Positions 44,857 to 51,512 of a DNA stretch of 64,000 bases are shown in pieces. The position numbers were made by a program, and so were the translations under genes. Source of the DNA: a virus; IMG/VR virus record IMGVR_UViG_3300042387_000725, positions 25,156 through 89,155 of that record; one strand, given 5' to 3'. The first letter of the stretch is position 1, and every line of letters starts with the position of its first letter. The notes below the pieces were generated by a model. It was not told the origin of the DNA. It saw nothing but the letters and a program-made list of their open reading frames with translations, and searched no databases.

Positions 44857-45030
44857 CTAGGCGACTCCTTGCATATAGCCATCTATGCCTAGCAAGTCAC
44901 AAGTAATCTTGACTCTTTGATTTTTGTGCAATGTTGATTTAAATAATTCAATAAAGTCATAGACCTCTTGCTTATTGTTTAGCGTAATGTTGCGAGTGTT
45001 ACCCGCCATAGATGTTAGTGTTATTTTCAT
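44857..45030 (-). CDS. 57-residue protein, paralog of the 48510 gene
   Basis: Reads MKITLTSMAGNTRNITLNNK and ends YMQGVA. RVKITCDLLGIDG aligns with SVKIACDTLGITG of the rightward gene at 48510-48692, and the N-termini match in pattern, so the phage holds this family on both strands. Start overlaps the upstream TGA (ATGA). Function unknown. Confidence 0.6.
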   Translation of the reverse strand: MKITLTSMAGNTRNITLNNKQEVYDFIELFKSTLHKNQRVKITCDLLGIDGYMQGVA

Positions 45031-45194
45031 TTAGTTACCTTGATTTCTTGAACGTTAGCAGAGAACTTAACTTTTTTTCCTAGGTCGCTATCATTTAGCG
45101 TATTGACTACCTTGTCAATATCCTTGATATCTGTAGCGATGTTATCAATAGATAGCAAACGGCTACCCTGCCATAGTGAGTATGTGATTGTCAT
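45027..45194 (-). CDS. 55-residue protein, unknown
   Basis: Reads MTITYSLWQGSRLLSIDNIA and ends EIKVTK. Alternating beta-helix-beta pattern. GGAG ribosome site before ATG. Part of a four-gene leftward operon. Confidence 0.55.
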   Translation of the reverse strand: MTITYSLWQGSRLLSIDNIATDIKDIDKVVNTLNDSDLGKKVKFSANVQEIKVTK

Positions 45195-45302
45195 TTAGTT
45201 ATTCTCCTTAGTAGTGCATAGACATGGTGTGATTGTAATTGTGTTACCCTGTTGGATAACCTGTGCAAGTGTATTGCATGAGTCGCATAGATAGATGTGC
45301 AT
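45195..45302 (-). CDS. 35-residue zinc-ribbon micro-protein
   Basis: Reads MHIYLCDSCNTLAQVIQQGN and continues TITITPCLCTTKENN. CxxC (6, 9) and PCLC (28, 30) give four Cys as in rubredoxin-like or desulforedoxin-like knuckles. One nt from the next gene in the operon. Confidence 0.5.
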   Translation of the reverse strand: MHIYLCDSCNTLAQVIQQGNTITITPCLCTTKENN

Positions 45303-45479
45303 TTATTTAATACCTACAATCTTATCCGCATGGATAGCGTTATCCGCACACCATAGGTTGCATGAGCAAGTATCCTTACCTAAACGCATATTGTTTAGTA
45401 GGTGGCGCTTATACTGTTGTATAAAGCCAAAGTTGTGAAGTACAGGATGTACATATCCTGATTTGTTTAGTGTAGTCAT
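45303..45479 (-). CDS. 58-residue Cys-containing protein, first gene of operon
   Basis: Reads MTTLNKSGYVHPVLHNFGFI and ends ADKIVGIK. Contains CSCNLWC near 38-44. AGAAAGGTGG ribosome site, the same type used in the rightward early genes. It follows the tandem promoter pair. Confidence 0.55.
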   Translation of the reverse strand: MTTLNKSGYVHPVLHNFGFIQQYKRHLLNNMRLGKDTCSCNLWCADNAIHADKIVGIK

Positions 45480-45621
45480 TGTGTGACCACCTTTCTTTTA
45501 ATGTGTTAGCGATTTGCTAACGCTTTCCTTGACCTAGGTTATTTGCTCTTATTTGCTACGCTCACCCTATTGCTAGGTTTATTTGGTAGGCTCAGAGGCT
45601 CACTAGGATTTCTTATTTAAT

Positions 45622-45662
45622 TTTATAGTAGTAATACTAGCACACATTTGGCTAAAAGTCAA
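45622..45662 (-). promoter_or_regulatory. Leftward promoter, copy 1 of a duplicated 41-bp element
   Basis: TTGACT at 45657-45662, 17-bp spacer, TAGTAT at 45634-45639. It continues to CTATAA. About 70% identical over 41 bp to the element exactly 100 bp upstream. Confidence 0.75.
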
Positions 45663-45721
45663 GCATTTAGGGGTGTGTTTCGTATCACATTTTAGGGGGT
45701 ATTTCCTAAGCACTATTTAAT

Positions 45722-45762
45722 TGTTATAGGAGTATCCTATCACATACCCTGCCAAAAGTCAA
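45722..45762 (-). promoter_or_regulatory. Leftward promoter, copy 2 of the duplicated element
   Basis: TTGACT at 45757-45762, 17-bp spacer, TAGGAT at 45734-45739, ending CTATAA. Both copies share TTGACTTTT then GC and TGTG just before the -10. Drives the same micro-protein operon. Confidence 0.75.
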
Positions 45763-45809
45763 GTCCTAGCACGGCGTGTCGCATGTGATATACACCACAC
45801 GACCCGAGG

Positions 45810-45860
45810 TTATCCACATGACGCACATCACACCCCTATTTCACGCTCAAGTTATCCACA
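45810..45860. promoter_or_regulatory. Two perfect DnaA-box sequences
   Basis: TTATCCACA at 45810-45818 and 45852-45860, each followed by a TGA-N6-TCACA half-palindrome. They lie in the divergent control region between leftward micro-proteins and the rightward arm. Confidence 0.55.
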
Positions 45861-45913
45861 TGACCTAAGTCACATTTCAAAATGTCCGTTTTGTCCTACT
45901 TACTGGCTGGTAG

Positions 45914-45936
45914 ATGTCAGACCCCCCTGTTATACT
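45914..45936 (+). promoter_or_regulatory. WTGTCA-N11-TATAAT promoter 1
   Basis: ATGTCA at 45914, 11-bp gap, TATACT at 45931; TGGTAG at the -35 position is poor. Serves the 45992 operon. AAATGTCCGTTTTGTC lies at 45880-45895. Confidence 0.7.
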
Positions 45937-45991
45937 TACAGTATCAAAAGAAAATAAAGATTTAGAAAAAAAAGAAAGGTTAGGTCTAAAA

Positions 45992-46267
45992 ATGACTAAC
46001 ACTAAAGTAAATAAGTGCAAAGATATCTCTTGCACACACTCTGCAACATTCGCAGAGCGTTGGGTTATAAACGCTAATGGTAGCGTTACCCTAAAGCATG
46101 GTCAGAAGTGGCACTTCTGCACTACATGCGACAAGGTAGTCCATAAGGACTACATTCGCCACCATGAAGTAAAATGTGCTTCATTCTATAAAATGCAAGA
46201 AAATTGCATAGCAAAAAATCACTATGGACTAGGTTTCCATAGCGAAGGTATCGCTTGCAATATGTAA
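45992..46267 (+). CDS. Zinc-binding small protein, first gene of rightward arm
   Basis: A 91-residue protein starting at ATG 45992 after AGAAAGGT; an upstream in-frame start is inside the promoter region. CKDISCTHSATF, HFCTTCDKVVHKDYIRHHEVKC and a C-terminal NCIAKNH contain many Cys/His; a C2H2-like or zinc-ribbon element is likely. Function unknown. Confidence 0.65.
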   Translation: MTNTKVNKCKDISCTHSATFAERWVINANGSVTLKHGQKWHFCTTCDKVVHKDYIRHHEVKCASFYKMQENCIAKNHYGLGFHSEGIACNM

Positions 46268-46316
46268 GCAATACTTAAAATAAAATAAAATTAACTAAAA
46301 AGAAAGGTGGTTCAAA

Positions 46317-46547
46317 ATGAACTACACACTAAACACTCTCCCAGTAGAGTATGCAAACAGAATTGTTTGCTGTTTCTGTTCAAAATATTCAACAGATGAT
46401 TTCTGTTGGAATTGCATGGAATACAAGGGCTTAATGACCCTTGCTGAATTCATGTCTATCTACTCAATAAGTGAGTGGGTTGCTGATGAAGCAGATGAAT
46501 TATCTGCTAAGTTAGATTCACTAATTGCGAAAGGAGAATATAAATAA
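46317..46547 (+). CDS. Zinc-ribbon small protein
   Basis: A 76-residue protein: IVCCFCSKYSTDDFCWNC gives CxxC...CxxC (residues ~18-34), then an acidic helical tail. AGAAAGGTGG ribosome site. Its stop overlaps the next start by 1 nt. Confidence 0.65.
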   Translation: MNYTLNTLPVEYANRIVCCFCSKYSTDDFCWNCMEYKGLMTLAEFMSIYSISEWVADEADELSAKLDSLIAKGEYK

Positions 46548-46756
46548 TGAGTATTGAAATCTTTCGCATGAACGAATCTGGCGCAGGCTGGGTTGATATT
46601 GAATCTGCAACTACTGTAGAATTGCTAGACTTAGAATTAGCAATAACATTTAATGCACCAATGCAAATGCTTTGCTTTAAATGCCATACACCAATTCCAA
46701 AAGGTAATGTGTGTGCATCACATAAAAATATTCGTGGCGCAATTTATTTTGAATAA
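46547..46756 (+). CDS. Zinc-ribbon small protein
   Basis: A 69-residue protein: LCFKCHTPIPKGNVCASH forms a CxxC...CxxH site near residues 44-61. N-terminal half is acidic. TAATG-type overlap with the previous gene. Confidence 0.65.
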   Translation: MSIEIFRMNESGAGWVDIESATTVELLDLELAITFNAPMQMLCFKCHTPIPKGNVCASHKNIRGAIYFE

Positions 46757-46792
46757 ATAATTTTTGCGATCACTGAAAAAATCCCGAGCACC

Positions 46793-46801
46793 TGTGGATA
46801 A
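46793..46801 (-). promoter_or_regulatory. DnaA-box sequence
   Basis: TGTGGATAA (TTATCCACA on the minus strand) in the 254-bp gap before the 47011 operon. The same gap holds one ACGGCGTGTC motif and CRP-like sites. Confidence 0.4.
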
Positions 46802-46884
46802 CTTTGTCAAGTTCATCTACGGCGTGTCGCAAAAAATCTTTGAAAATGACCAGATTGTGACCAGTCCATGTGACCTACATCTCA

Positions 46885-46900
46885 TGTGACCTACCTCACA
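46885..46900 (+). promoter_or_regulatory. CRP/GlxR-like box
   Basis: Exact TGTGA-N6-TCACA palindrome, with a near match directly before it (46869-46884). Centred about 70 bp upstream of the predicted start of promoter 2. Confidence 0.6.
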
Positions 46901-46932
46901 AAGTCCTAAATGTCCGTTTTATACCCCTCAAA

Positions 46933-46955
46933 ATGTCAGACCCCTCTGTTATACT
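46933..46955 (+). promoter_or_regulatory. WTGTCA-N11-TATAAT promoter 2
   Basis: ATGTCA at 46933 and TATACT at 46950. It is preceded by AAATGTCCGTTTT at 46908. Drives the six-gene cluster from 47011. Confidence 0.7.
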
Positions 46956-47010
46956 TCTATATATAGAAGGTTGAAAAAGAAGTAAACCCCTTAAAGAAAG
47001 GAAGTCCAAA

Positions 47011-47196
47011 ATGACTTCACTAAACACAATAGTATGCGATACGCATACACCTCAAATGTCCGCTGTTTCAACTGTCTGCAATATGGCATTTGATGAACAA
47101 TTTACTTTCTGCACTACATGTGAACAGAATATTGAAAGATGGGCTGATATTGATAACCCATTCTCTCCATGGTCTAAGTGGAAGGTGTCTAACTAA
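47011..47196 (+). CDS. Cys-rich small protein
   Basis: A 61-residue protein: IVCDTHTPQMS, VCNMAFDEQFTFCTTCEQN. A CxxH plus CxxC pair could bind one zinc. AGAAAGGAAG ribosome site. First of six overlapped genes. Confidence 0.6.
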   Translation: MTSLNTIVCDTHTPQMSAVSTVCNMAFDEQFTFCTTCEQNIERWADIDNPFSPWSKWKVSN

Positions 47197-47381
47197 TGAG
47201 TACACCTACACTTATTCTTTCTCATATGCCTTTAACAAAAGTTTTCTTGCGTGGCACAAAACAATTCTTGTGTTGCGAGGAAATGCAAACAGCAATTTAT
47301 TGCGATGAACATTTTCAATTTCAAGGTTGCCAATATTGCAACTTTGACCTAACTGCCTCAGAATGTGAGTGTGAAAAATAA
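47196..47381 (+). CDS. Cys-rich small protein
   Basis: A 61-residue protein: FLCCEEMQTAIYCDEHFQFQGCQYCNFDLTASECECEK. Cys pairs CDEH and CQYC suggest a zinc ribbon or B-box-like site. Overlaps both neighbours at TAATG. Confidence 0.6.
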   Translation: MSTPTLILSHMPLTKVFLRGTKQFLCCEEMQTAIYCDEHFQFQGCQYCNFDLTASECECEK

Positions 47382-47545
47382 TGAGTACACTATATGCTCT
47401 CCGTAGTATCTGCGGAAAAACAACTTCATATGTAGACGCATATGACATAAACCTAAACCCTGAAGGGTCTATCTGTTGCGATAATTGCAACTCAATTCTA
47501 ATCTGCCGTAAGGCTTGGGACTATCTCTATAAGGAGGTCAAATAA
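47381..47545 (+). CDS. Zinc-ribbon micro-protein
   Basis: A 54-residue protein starting MSTLYALRSICGKTTSYVDA. ICCDNCNSILIC near residues 31-42 is CxxC with additional Cys. TAATG coupling at both ends. Confidence 0.6.
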   Translation: MSTLYALRSICGKTTSYVDAYDINLNPEGSICCDNCNSILICRKAWDYLYKEVK

Positions 47546-47691
47546 TGACTAAATACAATGTGCTTATATCTTATGTCGTAGAGGCAGAAGATGAAATGAG
47601 AGCGGTATTCGCTCTGCAAAAATCACTCTACCCACTTAGCGAAAATGAAATTGCTAAGTTTGACGCTTTCCATGTTGAGGAGGTTCAATAA
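47545..47691 (+). CDS. 48-residue protein, ferredoxin-like fold pattern
   Basis: MTKYNVLISYVVEAEDEMRA, ending AFHVEEVQ. A beta-alpha-beta pattern reminiscent of the 55059 gene (VVEYFYEVEADNAEQAEE). AGGAGG ribosome site inside the previous gene's end. Confidence 0.55.
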   Translation: MTKYNVLISYVVEAEDEMRAVFALQKSLYPLSENEIAKFDAFHVEEVQ

Positions 47692-47789
47692 TGATAACAA
47701 TTAACTGTCGCACTTGCGATGAACCTGTTGAGTCAATGTGGCTTGATGTGAATGATGTTGTTACTTGCCCTGATTGTTGGGGTGAGTAA
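47691..47789 (+). CDS. 32-residue zinc-ribbon micro-protein
   Basis: MITINCRTCDEPVESMWLDV then NDVVTCPDCWGE. Two CxxC knuckles (6/9 and 26/29) 17 residues apart form a minimal zinc ribbon. AGGAGG ribosome site, TAATG overlaps. Confidence 0.6.
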   Translation: MITINCRTCDEPVESMWLDVNDVVTCPDCWGE

Positions 47790-47965
47790 TGACAAGCACT
47801 CAGTTGATAGATGTACTTAATACATGCCGCAAAATCCGTGGCAACAATCATGATTCAGGCACTCACTATTTGCTTGGATATCTTTGGGCAAGTTTTTCAG
47901 ATAAAGAAAAATTGCGTATTGCAAAATTATTTGAAAAAGATTTAAAAGAAATTCAAAACGAATAA
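47789..47965 (+). CDS. 58-residue helical protein
   Basis: MTSTQLIDVLNTCRKIRGNN then HDSGTHYLLGYLWASFSDKE and a basic/acidic helix. Last gene of the 47011 cluster. Function unknown. Confidence 0.55.
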   Translation: MTSTQLIDVLNTCRKIRGNNHDSGTHYLLGYLWASFSDKEKLRIAKLFEKDLKEIQNE

Positions 47966-47993
47966 AAATTCATAACACTGCATAAATATTTGG

Positions 47994-48106
47994 GGCCGAG
48001 CTGCTCGGCGCAGACGGCGTGTCGCTTTAAGACAAATGTAGTTAAGATCACAAAAAATATTTTCCCATTTTACGGCGTGTCAATTTGACAGACAAAACGG
48101 ACATTT
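47994..48106. promoter_or_regulatory. Intergenic repeats before promoter 3
   Basis: GCCGAG-ctg-CTCGGC hairpin near 47994-48009; ACGGCGTGTC at 48014 and 48072; GACAAAACGGACATTT (inverse of the AAATGTCCG motif) at 48091-48106. No gene in this 264-bp gap. Confidence 0.5.
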
Positions 48107-48110
48107 TTTG

Positions 48111-48126
48111 TGTGACCTTTATCACA
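48111..48126 (+). promoter_or_regulatory. CRP/GlxR-like box
   Basis: Exact TGTGA-N6-TCACA, centred about 83.5 bp upstream of the predicted start of promoter 3. Confidence 0.65.
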
Positions 48127-48172
48127 AATGCCACGCTCCACATAGTGAGACAAATGCCCCTAGAATTGGAAA

Positions 48173-48195
48173 ATGTCAGCCCAAAATGCTATACT
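48173..48195 (+). promoter_or_regulatory. WTGTCA-N11-TATAAT promoter 3
   Basis: ATGTCA at 48173, TATACT at 48190; upstream of the 48230 gene. Confidence 0.7.
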
Positions 48196-48229
48196 TAGAA
48201 TATAAAGAAACAGAAAAGAAGGTGACACC

Positions 48230-48442
48230 ATGTCAGCAAATGTATACACAATAAAAGACCTACTAGTAGGCACTAACTATCACTCACGCACCCTACAAGG
48301 TGAAATTGTATCAGCAGAGGAACACCCTCACGCTGTATGGTATGAGGGTTGCGAAACCTATCTAGTAGAGGTTGCCCCTAATAGCGGTTACAATAATTGG
48401 GGTCGCAAGACCTACCGCACTGTAGCGGTTCGCACCTCATAA
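48230..48442 (+). CDS. 70-residue protein, unknown
   Basis: MSANVYTIKDLLVGTNYHSR, with EGCETYLVEVAP and NNWGRKTYRTVAV; a small beta-barrel (SH3-like) is plausible. GAAGGTGA ribosome site. Monocistronic between two promoters. Confidence 0.6.
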   Translation: MSANVYTIKDLLVGTNYHSRTLQGEIVSAEEHPHAVWYEGCETYLVEVAPNSGYNNWGRKTYRTVAVRTS

Positions 48443-48443
48443 A

Positions 48444-48466
48444 ATGTCAGTGCCCCTTGCTATAAT
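48444..48466 (+). promoter_or_regulatory. WTGTCA-N11-TATAAT promoter 4
   Basis: ATGTCA at 48444, TATAAT at 48461; begins 2 nt after the previous stop codon. Drives the 48510 operon. Confidence 0.7.
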
Positions 48467-48509
48467 TAAATAATCAAACAAACAAAAAAAAGAAAGTAGG
48501 AAACTAACT

Positions 48510-48692
48510 ATGTATAAAGTTAAACTAGAGTCATTTAATGGCTCAACTAAGGAAATCTCGCTACCCTCAAAGGGTGCGGTTGCTCAATTCATCTCAACAT
48601 ACCCAACGCAATTACCTGTTGGCGTATCCGTAAAAATCGCTTGCGATACTCTTGGAATTACTGGAACACTACGAGGAAAGGCTTCTCTCTAA
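48510..48692 (+). CDS. 60-residue protein, paralog of the 44857 gene
   Basis: MYKVKLESFNGSTKEISLPS, VSVKIACDTLGITG. Shares its fold pattern with the leftward gene at 44857-45030. AGAAAGTAGG ribosome site. Confidence 0.6.
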   Translation: MYKVKLESFNGSTKEISLPSKGAVAQFISTYPTQLPVGVSVKIACDTLGITGTLRGKASL

Positions 48693-48898
48693 TGGTAAAA
48701 ATTGAACATAACTTAAAATTCGTAACTGAGGTTGATGAAACCCACCCAGTAGGCATTCGCCTGCTAGAACTACCTAATGAAATGCAGATAACATTCCTTG
48801 AAAGCATGCTAAAGGATTTGCTTGTACCATACATTAAGCCTGAAATTGACCGCATAAATGAGGGTGGCTCTTATGCAATTCTAAAGGTGGCAGAATAA
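48692..48898 (+). CDS. 68-residue protein, unknown
   Basis: Starts at ATG 48692 (MVKIEHNLKFVTEVDE) overlapping the previous stop as TAATG; an upstream in-frame start is ignored. Helical C-terminal half (MQITFLESMLKDLLVPYIKP). Function unknown. Confidence 0.6.
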   Translation: MVKIEHNLKFVTEVDETHPVGIRLLELPNEMQITFLESMLKDLLVPYIKPEIDRINEGGSYAILKVAE

Positions 48899-49068
48899 TG
48901 ATGACACGCAAAGACTATGTAGCGGTTGCAGAAATTCTATCGTCTTATAAAGATTTAATAGGTGATGAATTTACTTTTGAGGATTTGGTAGAGGATTTTT
49001 CTGCAATGTTTTCAGATGACAATGCAAACTTCAAACATGAAAAATTTAGAGAGGCGTGTATGAAATGA
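48898..49068 (+). CDS. 56-residue acidic protein
   Basis: MMTRKDYVAVAEILSSYKDL then GDEFTFEDLVEDFSAMFSDD. Helical and acidic, with a terminal NFKHEKFREAC. Overlaps both neighbours. Function unknown. Confidence 0.55.
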   Translation: MMTRKDYVAVAEILSSYKDLIGDEFTFEDLVEDFSAMFSDDNANFKHEKFREACMK

Positions 49069-49190
49069 ATCGCTTACTAACTTCACTGGTGCAATTATTT
49101 TTAGCAGGTAGCGTAATTATTTTATTTCGCATGATGTTGCCAATGCTAAAAGAAGATTGGCAAGAAATAAAAAACGATTTGCGAAAGTAA
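49065..49190 (+). CDS. Small membrane protein (41 aa)
   Basis: MNRLLTSLVQLFLAGSVIIL then FRMMLPMLKEDWQEIKNDLRK. One transmembrane segment (residues ~4-22) and a charged cytoplasmic helix. ATGA overlap with the upstream gene. Confidence 0.55.
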   Translation: MNRLLTSLVQLFLAGSVIILFRMMLPMLKEDWQEIKNDLRK

Positions 49191-49200
49191 ATCATGATCC

Positions 49201-49223
49201 TGAGCAAGATATAAAACTGCTCA
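49201..49223 (+). ncRNA. Conserved hairpin family member 1
   Basis: TGAGCA, an 11-nt loop ending AAAAC, TGCTCA. CC precedes the stem. Same geometry as four other copies; not followed by a T-run. GGGCCGAGG follows at 49229. Confidence 0.6.
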
Positions 49224-49239
49224 ATTTTGGGCCGAGGCG

Positions 49240-49260
49240 TTTTCCACAGGTTTATCCACA
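49240..49260 (+). promoter_or_regulatory. DnaA-box pair
   Basis: TTTTCCACA (one mismatch) at 49240-49248 and perfect TTATCCACA at 49252-49260, direct repeats 12 bp apart. A degenerate CRP-like box follows at 49271-49286. Confidence 0.45.
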
Positions 49261-49324
49261 GGCTATTAAGTGTGATTAAAAACACACCCCCAAAATCCCT
49301 GAAACTAGGGTTAAGAAGTTGAGT

Positions 49325-49347
49325 TTGTCACCCCCATAGTGTAGGAT
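49325..49347 (+). promoter_or_regulatory. WTGTCA-N11-TATAAT promoter 5
   Basis: TTGTCA at 49325, TAGGAT at 49342; TTGAGT in the true -35 position. Drives the 49384 operon. Confidence 0.65.
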
Positions 49348-49383
49348 ATTTATATCAAGTTAATTAAAGAAAGAAGGCTCACC

Positions 49384-49530
49384 ATGACCTATACATGTAT
49401 GCAGTGTAATGAAAATGCAGTAGATGTAACTGAACTCTATTGCTTCCGTTGCTATCTTGACCGTGAGGTAGAAGCGATGATAGAGTATGACTATATCAAT
49501 TCACTATTCACCACTCAGGAGGCTAAGTAA
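49384..49530 (+). CDS. 48-residue zinc-ribbon protein
   Basis: MTYTCMQCNENAVDVTELYC then FRCYLDREVEAMIEYDYINS. CxxC at 5/8 and 20/23 form a zinc ribbon, followed by an acidic helix. AGAAGG ribosome site. Confidence 0.6.
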   Translation: MTYTCMQCNENAVDVTELYCFRCYLDREVEAMIEYDYINSLFTTQEAK

Positions 49531-49634
49531 TGAACTACTATGACGACTACTATGAAAATCCAGAACCTGTATATGCAGGTTGCTATTGCAAACTAAACTA
49601 TCTATGCTCAGAATGTAAAGGAAGTTATAACTAA
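49530..49634 (+). CDS. 34-residue Cys-rich protein
   Basis: MNYYDDYYENPEPVYAGCYC then KLNYLCSECKGSYN. Cys 18, 20, 26 and 29 form a compact metal site. TAATG overlaps on both sides. Confidence 0.55.
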   Translation: MNYYDDYYENPEPVYAGCYCKLNYLCSECKGSYN

Positions 49635-49849
49635 TGGAATACTTATACTCAGTAACTTGCACATATGACGGAGACCGCTCACCTCATTGGGTTGGTCGTT
49701 TTGATAACGCTATTGACGCAGTTAATTCATGGAATAAATTTGTTGATTGGGGCATGGCTCAGGAATATTCAACAGTTAATTTCTCAGAGCCTTCAGGCAA
49801 AATGCACACCAAAATCTTTTATCGCAACGGAAATGTAGGGGGTAAGTAA
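49634..49849 (+). CDS. 71-residue protein, unknown
   Basis: MEYLYSVTCTYDGDRSPHWV, then GRFDNAIDAVNSWNKFVDWG and a beta hairpin. A beta-alpha-beta pattern. Function unknown. Confidence 0.6.
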   Translation: MEYLYSVTCTYDGDRSPHWVGRFDNAIDAVNSWNKFVDWGMAQEYSTVNFSEPSGKMHTKIFYRNGNVGGK

Positions 49850-49850
49850 T

Positions 49851-50189
49851 ATGGGTTCAGTTACAGCACTAGGAATTCAGGATACAGTCTTGGACTTGGA
49901 GACTCAGATTCTCTATCACCTTAAAGGTAATCACTATCCACCTGTACCCGCAGAAATGGTAGCGCCATGCATTGAAGCCATTGACGCATACTACGATGAG
50001 GACTATGACCGCATGATTGACATGCCAAAGGTTGGTGACTTTCAGATTCTCTACAAGAATTCAACAGTTGCACCTGCATGGGCTATCGTAGAGCAACACC
50101 ACCTTCAGACTTTCATTGACTCAGTAGATGATTGGCAAGATGGGTCAGACGACTTCCCACTCTCACTAGAATATGATGAGGGGGAATAA
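49851..50189 (+). CDS. 112-residue protein, unknown
   Basis: MGSVTALGIQDTVLDLETQI, HYPPVPAEMVAPCIEAIDAYYDEDYDRMIDMP and a C-terminal acidic stretch. Mostly helical. Proximity suggests coupling to the previous gene (AGGGGGTAAGT ribosome site). Confidence 0.6.
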   Translation: MGSVTALGIQDTVLDLETQILYHLKGNHYPPVPAEMVAPCIEAIDAYYDEDYDRMIDMPKVGDFQILYKNSTVAPAWAIVEQHHLQTFIDSVDDWQDGSDDFPLSLEYDEGE

Positions 50190-50190
50190 A

Positions 50191-50433
50191 ATGAGTGCTA
50201 CAATAAAGAATATGGAACTAGTATGGGCAGATAAATTAACGCCAGGGTCACTGATGGAAGGTGACTTAATTAAAGTTGATGGCGATCTAATTGAAGTTAT
50301 TAGCATTAATTCTGATTCAACAGGTGATAACTATTTTATTGAATATGCTGATCCATATGGCGAACAAGATACATTAACAATTTTATATGACACATATGTT
50401 GATTTATATGTGTATGTAGATTTAGACGATTAG
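50191..50433 (+). CDS. 80-residue beta-barrel-like protein
   Basis: Starts at ATG 50191 (MSATIKNMELVWADKLTPGS) after GAGGGGGAA. LMEGDLIKVDGDLIEVISI resembles an SH3/KOW barrel. Acidic C-terminus. Last gene of the operon. Confidence 0.6.
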   Translation: MSATIKNMELVWADKLTPGSLMEGDLIKVDGDLIEVISINSDSTGDNYFIEYADPYGEQDTLTILYDTYVDLYVYVDLDD

Positions 50434-50452
50434 CAGTTGGGCTCGGGGGCCC

Positions 50453-50468
50453 TGTGAGATTCATCACA
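50453..50468 (+). promoter_or_regulatory. CRP/GlxR-like box
   Basis: Exact TGTGA-N6-TCACA, centred about 54.5 bp upstream of the predicted start of the 50515 gene. A GGGC-tcgggg-GCCC hairpin lies just before it. Confidence 0.6.
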
Positions 50469-50479
50469 ATTAAGAGGAT

Positions 50480-50508
50480 TTGATATTTTTCCCAATTCTT
50501 GCTAAAAT
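50480..50508 (+). promoter_or_regulatory. Sigma70-like promoter, leaderless
   Basis: TTGATA, 17-bp spacer, TAAAAT, then 6 nt to the ATG at 50515. Confidence 0.65.
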
Positions 50509-50514
50509 TATTAC

Positions 50515-50664
50515 ATGAAAAAAACACCAGAGGAATTAAGGCGACTAATGGAGCTTCGCCGTTCTAATGCTGCCTCTGCAGTCCCCAACAAAAAGAAATA
50601 TGACAGAAAGAAATGTCAGTCCCAAATGCTAAAATTAATAAAAGAAAGAGGCCACCATGACTAA
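50515..50664 (+). CDS. 49-residue basic protein
   Basis: MKKTPEELRRLMELRRSNAA then SAVPNKKKYDRKKCQSQMLK. Helical and strongly basic: may bind nucleic acid. Leaderless start. It overlaps the GP88 start by 8 nt and contains the next promoter inside its reading frame. Confidence 0.55.
   Translation: MKKTPEELRRLMELRRSNAASAVPNKKKYDRKKCQSQMLKLIKERGHHD
50613..50635 (+). promoter_or_regulatory. WTGTCA-N11-TATAAT promoter 6
   Basis: ATGTCA at 50613, TAAAAT at 50630, inside the 49-aa gene; drives the GP88-like gene. Confidence 0.65.
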
Positions 50665-51379
50665 ACTACTACGCTCTAAAGATAGAAAAGTTGCAAACCT
50701 TGTAACACCTAACGGTAAGCAAGCAAGCATTGCTAATACATTTGGATTACCTGCAGGCAAGGCATACTCATGTCCTGGTGCTACTAGCGTATGCGAAAGT
50801 GTATGCTATGCAGGTAAGTTAGAAAAAGTATTCCCAACAGTTAAAGTTAATCTATTGCATAACTGGAATCTACTTAAAGACGCAGACTATGAAACCATGG
50901 TAGCGCTACTTAAAGAAATGATAGTAGATTTTATTAAAGATTGTGCAAAGAAAGACGCACCATTGCTATTCCGTATCCATTGGGACGGAGATTTCTTTAA
51001 CGATACCTACGCATATGCATGGAAGCAAGTAATCATGGATTATCGCCATGTACAGTTCTGGGTATATACACGTGTAGAGACAGCAGCGGTAATGCTTAAA
51101 GACCAACCTAATCTATCTTTATATTATTCTACAGATAGTGAGAATAAGGCTACAGGTATTGCACTTAAAAATGATCATGACATATCCCTTGCATACCTTG
51201 CAAAAAATTTCTTAACAGGGCAAGCAGACATGAAAGAATTAACAGGCAAGCCTGGTGCTAAATGTCCTGAGAATAAAAAAGCAATTCCACTTATCTCACA
51301 ACAGGGCTCTGCGTGTGCAACCTGCAAATTGTGTATTTATGAGAAGTCTGATATAGTATTTAGCGCAACCAAAAAGTAA
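50657..51379 (+). CDS. GP88-like phage protein
   Basis: A 240-residue protein of the gene-product-88 family. KQASIANTFGLPAGKAYSCPGATSVCESVCYAG carries the family Cys motif, HWDGDFFNDTYAYAW is the central block, and CATCKLCIY near the C-terminus adds two Cys. Such Cys arrangements suggest an iron-sulfur or zinc site. The family occurs in actinophages and other bacterial viruses; its biochemical role is unclear. AGAAAGAGG ribosome site. Confidence 0.75.
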   Translation: MTKLLRSKDRKVANLVTPNGKQASIANTFGLPAGKAYSCPGATSVCESVCYAGKLEKVFPTVKVNLLHNWNLLKDADYETMVALLKEMIVDFIKDCAKKDAPLLFRIHWDGDFFNDTYAYAWKQVIMDYRHVQFWVYTRVETAAVMLKDQPNLSLYYSTDSENKATGIALKNDHDISLAYLAKNFLTGQADMKELTGKPGAKCPENKKAIPLISQQGSACATCKLCIYEKSDIVFSATKK

Positions 51380-51388
51380 GGGCTACTT

Positions 51389-51454
51389 ATGGAATATCTA
51401 ATACTAGTTATCCTATTATTCATAATCCTACTGGCGGGTATGGGGCATGAGTGA
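51389..51454 (+). CDS. 21-residue membrane peptide
   Basis: Reads MEYLILVILLFIILLAGMGH followed by E. Entirely hydrophobic after the start. It lies 10 nt after the GP88-like gene in the same transcript. GGG-CTACTT spacer could act as a weak ribosome site. Confidence 0.4.
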   Translation: MEYLILVILLFIILLAGMGHE

Positions 51455-51465
51455 CCTATATCACA
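51450..51465 (+). promoter_or_regulatory. CRP/GlxR-like box (one mismatch)
   Basis: AGTGA-N6-TCACA, centred about 84.5 bp upstream of the predicted start of promoter 7. Confidence 0.5.
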
Positions 51466-51512
51466 CCAAAAATGTCTCAAAATATGAGATTTTTAGGGTT
51501 TGGATTTGATAA

